Source: Niallia sp. FSL W8-0635
GTDB taxonomy: Bacteria > Bacillota > Bacilli > Bacillales > Cytobacillaceae
NCBI RefSeq assembly: GCF_038007965.1
Contig: NZ_JBBOYD010000001.1
Span: 2,396,501-2,460,500 of the forward strand
Length of the DNA stretch: 64,000 nt
Direction of reading: 5' to 3'
The notes under the pieces were generated by a model that ran no database searches, was not told where the DNA came from, and worked only from the letters and a program-made list of their open reading frames with translations. A program made the position numbers and the translations under genes. This document shows, piece by piece, positions 63,621 to 64,000 of the stretch; the first letter of the stretch is position 1; each line of letters begins with the position of its first letter.

Positions 63621-64000
63621 TTAATTTTTAATGCTTTCACCTGGCTGTAAAGTTGGAATATTTGAAAGTTCCACCGTTTCTGGATATTTTATTCCTGCGC
63701 CTGTATTTAAACAAACGACAACCTCTTCTTCTTTAATCCAGCCTTCTTTTCTTAACTTTTCAGCAGCTGCAAAGGTTGCTGCTCCTTCTGGACAAATAAA
63801 GTTCCCTTCTAGCTCTGCGACTAACTTTTGGGCAGCGAGTAATTCGTCTTCTGAAACAGCAACAGCGCATCCATTAGACTTATACAAACTTTCCAATACT
63901 AGAAAATCGCCTAATGCTTTAGGTACATTTATACCGAAAGCACAGGTCTGCGAATTCTCATAAAACGTAGACTCTGTTTCCCCTTTTTTCCAAGCTTCTA
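63621..64000 (-). CDS. thrC: Threonine synthase, C-terminal part (partial)
   Basis: The gene runs off the right edge of the window; about 125 C-terminal codons are present. It encodes threonine synthase, the PLP enzyme converting homoserine phosphate to threonine. The segment AFGINVPKALGDFLVLESLYKSNGCAVAVSEDELLAAQKLVA and the ending LNTGAGIKYPET are typical. The catalytic PLP lysine is outside the window. The open frame extends through the edge, so the TTG-initiated short form is not the real start. Confidence 0.88.
   Translation of the reverse strand, partial: EAWKKGETESTFYENSQTCAFGINVPKALGDFLVLESLYKSNGCAVAVSEDELLAAQKLVAELEGNFICPEGAATFAAAEKLRKEGWIKEEEVVVCLNTGAGIKYPETVELSNIPTLQPGESIKN

Overview
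The window is a low-GC Firmicute chromosome segment from an endospore-forming Bacillaceae. The evidence is AT-rich sequence, strong AGGAGG-type ribosome binding sites, frequent TTG and GTG starts, spore genes (cwlJ, tgl, a YjcZ-type protein), an HrcA/CIRCE-like site, FMN and lysine riboswitches, and many Bacillus-specific families (DUF2533, YcgR/YcgQ, LytST, PadR-HAAS). I see no rRNA, tRNA, CRISPR array, prophage or intact insertion sequence. Genus cannot be fixed from this alone; a Niallia/Bacillus circulans-like lineage is only a guess.

Layout. 0-8 kb: a small type I signal peptidase with an apparent ATA start, DUF2533 and DUF5658 genes, an orphan tyrosine recombinase, a CoxG-like SRPBCC protein, a chromate transporter, and a reduced riboflavin operon (ribE-ribB-ribH) behind an FMN riboswitch. 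8-11 kb: a spore cluster of cwlJ, an unfamiliar Pro-rich lysine-free protein, transglutaminase tgl and a YjcZ-type membrane protein. 11-23 kb: exoA, a MITE-like element abutting a ring-cleaving dioxygenase, a HAD phosphatase, a MurG paralogue, a DEAD-box helicase, an orphan RsbR-like protein, an Fpg paralogue, DacC-type PBP, nucleoside hydrolase and RNase H. 23-40 kb: lytS-lytT followed by cstA, a GGDEF-EAL protein, glutaminase, a long-form AdoMet decarboxylase, an M20 amidohydrolase, a chemoreceptor, a cytoplasmic alpha-amylase, a LysE exporter and a methionine aminopeptidase. 40-50 kb: lysine riboswitch with an APC permease, PadR-HAAS operon, catalase, htpG with a CIRCE-like operator, and a second LysE exporter. 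50-64 kb: a diguanylate cyclase, an MltG-like envelope pair, a small phospholipase A2-like protein, a DUF1906 protein, ldh, ycgR-ycgQ, a lipoprotein polysaccharide deacetylase with an apparent CTG start, a phosphotransferase, a tandem ribbon-helix-helix protein with a 20-bp palindrome upstream, DUF975, and the 3' part of thrC.

How genes work together. LytST probably senses a metabolite such as pyruvate and drives cstA, by analogy with E. coli BtsSR-BtsT. CwlJ, the lysine-free protein and Tgl look like a spore-coat and germination unit resembling the cwlJ-gerQ-tgl relationship. Riboflavin synthesis here lacks ribD and the GTP cyclohydrolase II domain, so those must lie elsewhere. Most genes are single-gene units closed by clear intrinsic terminators. 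No overt defence system was found. The best candidates for new biology are the spore cluster, the two non-canonical start codons, the tandem-RHH operator pair and the unexplained structured leader near 2.75 kb.
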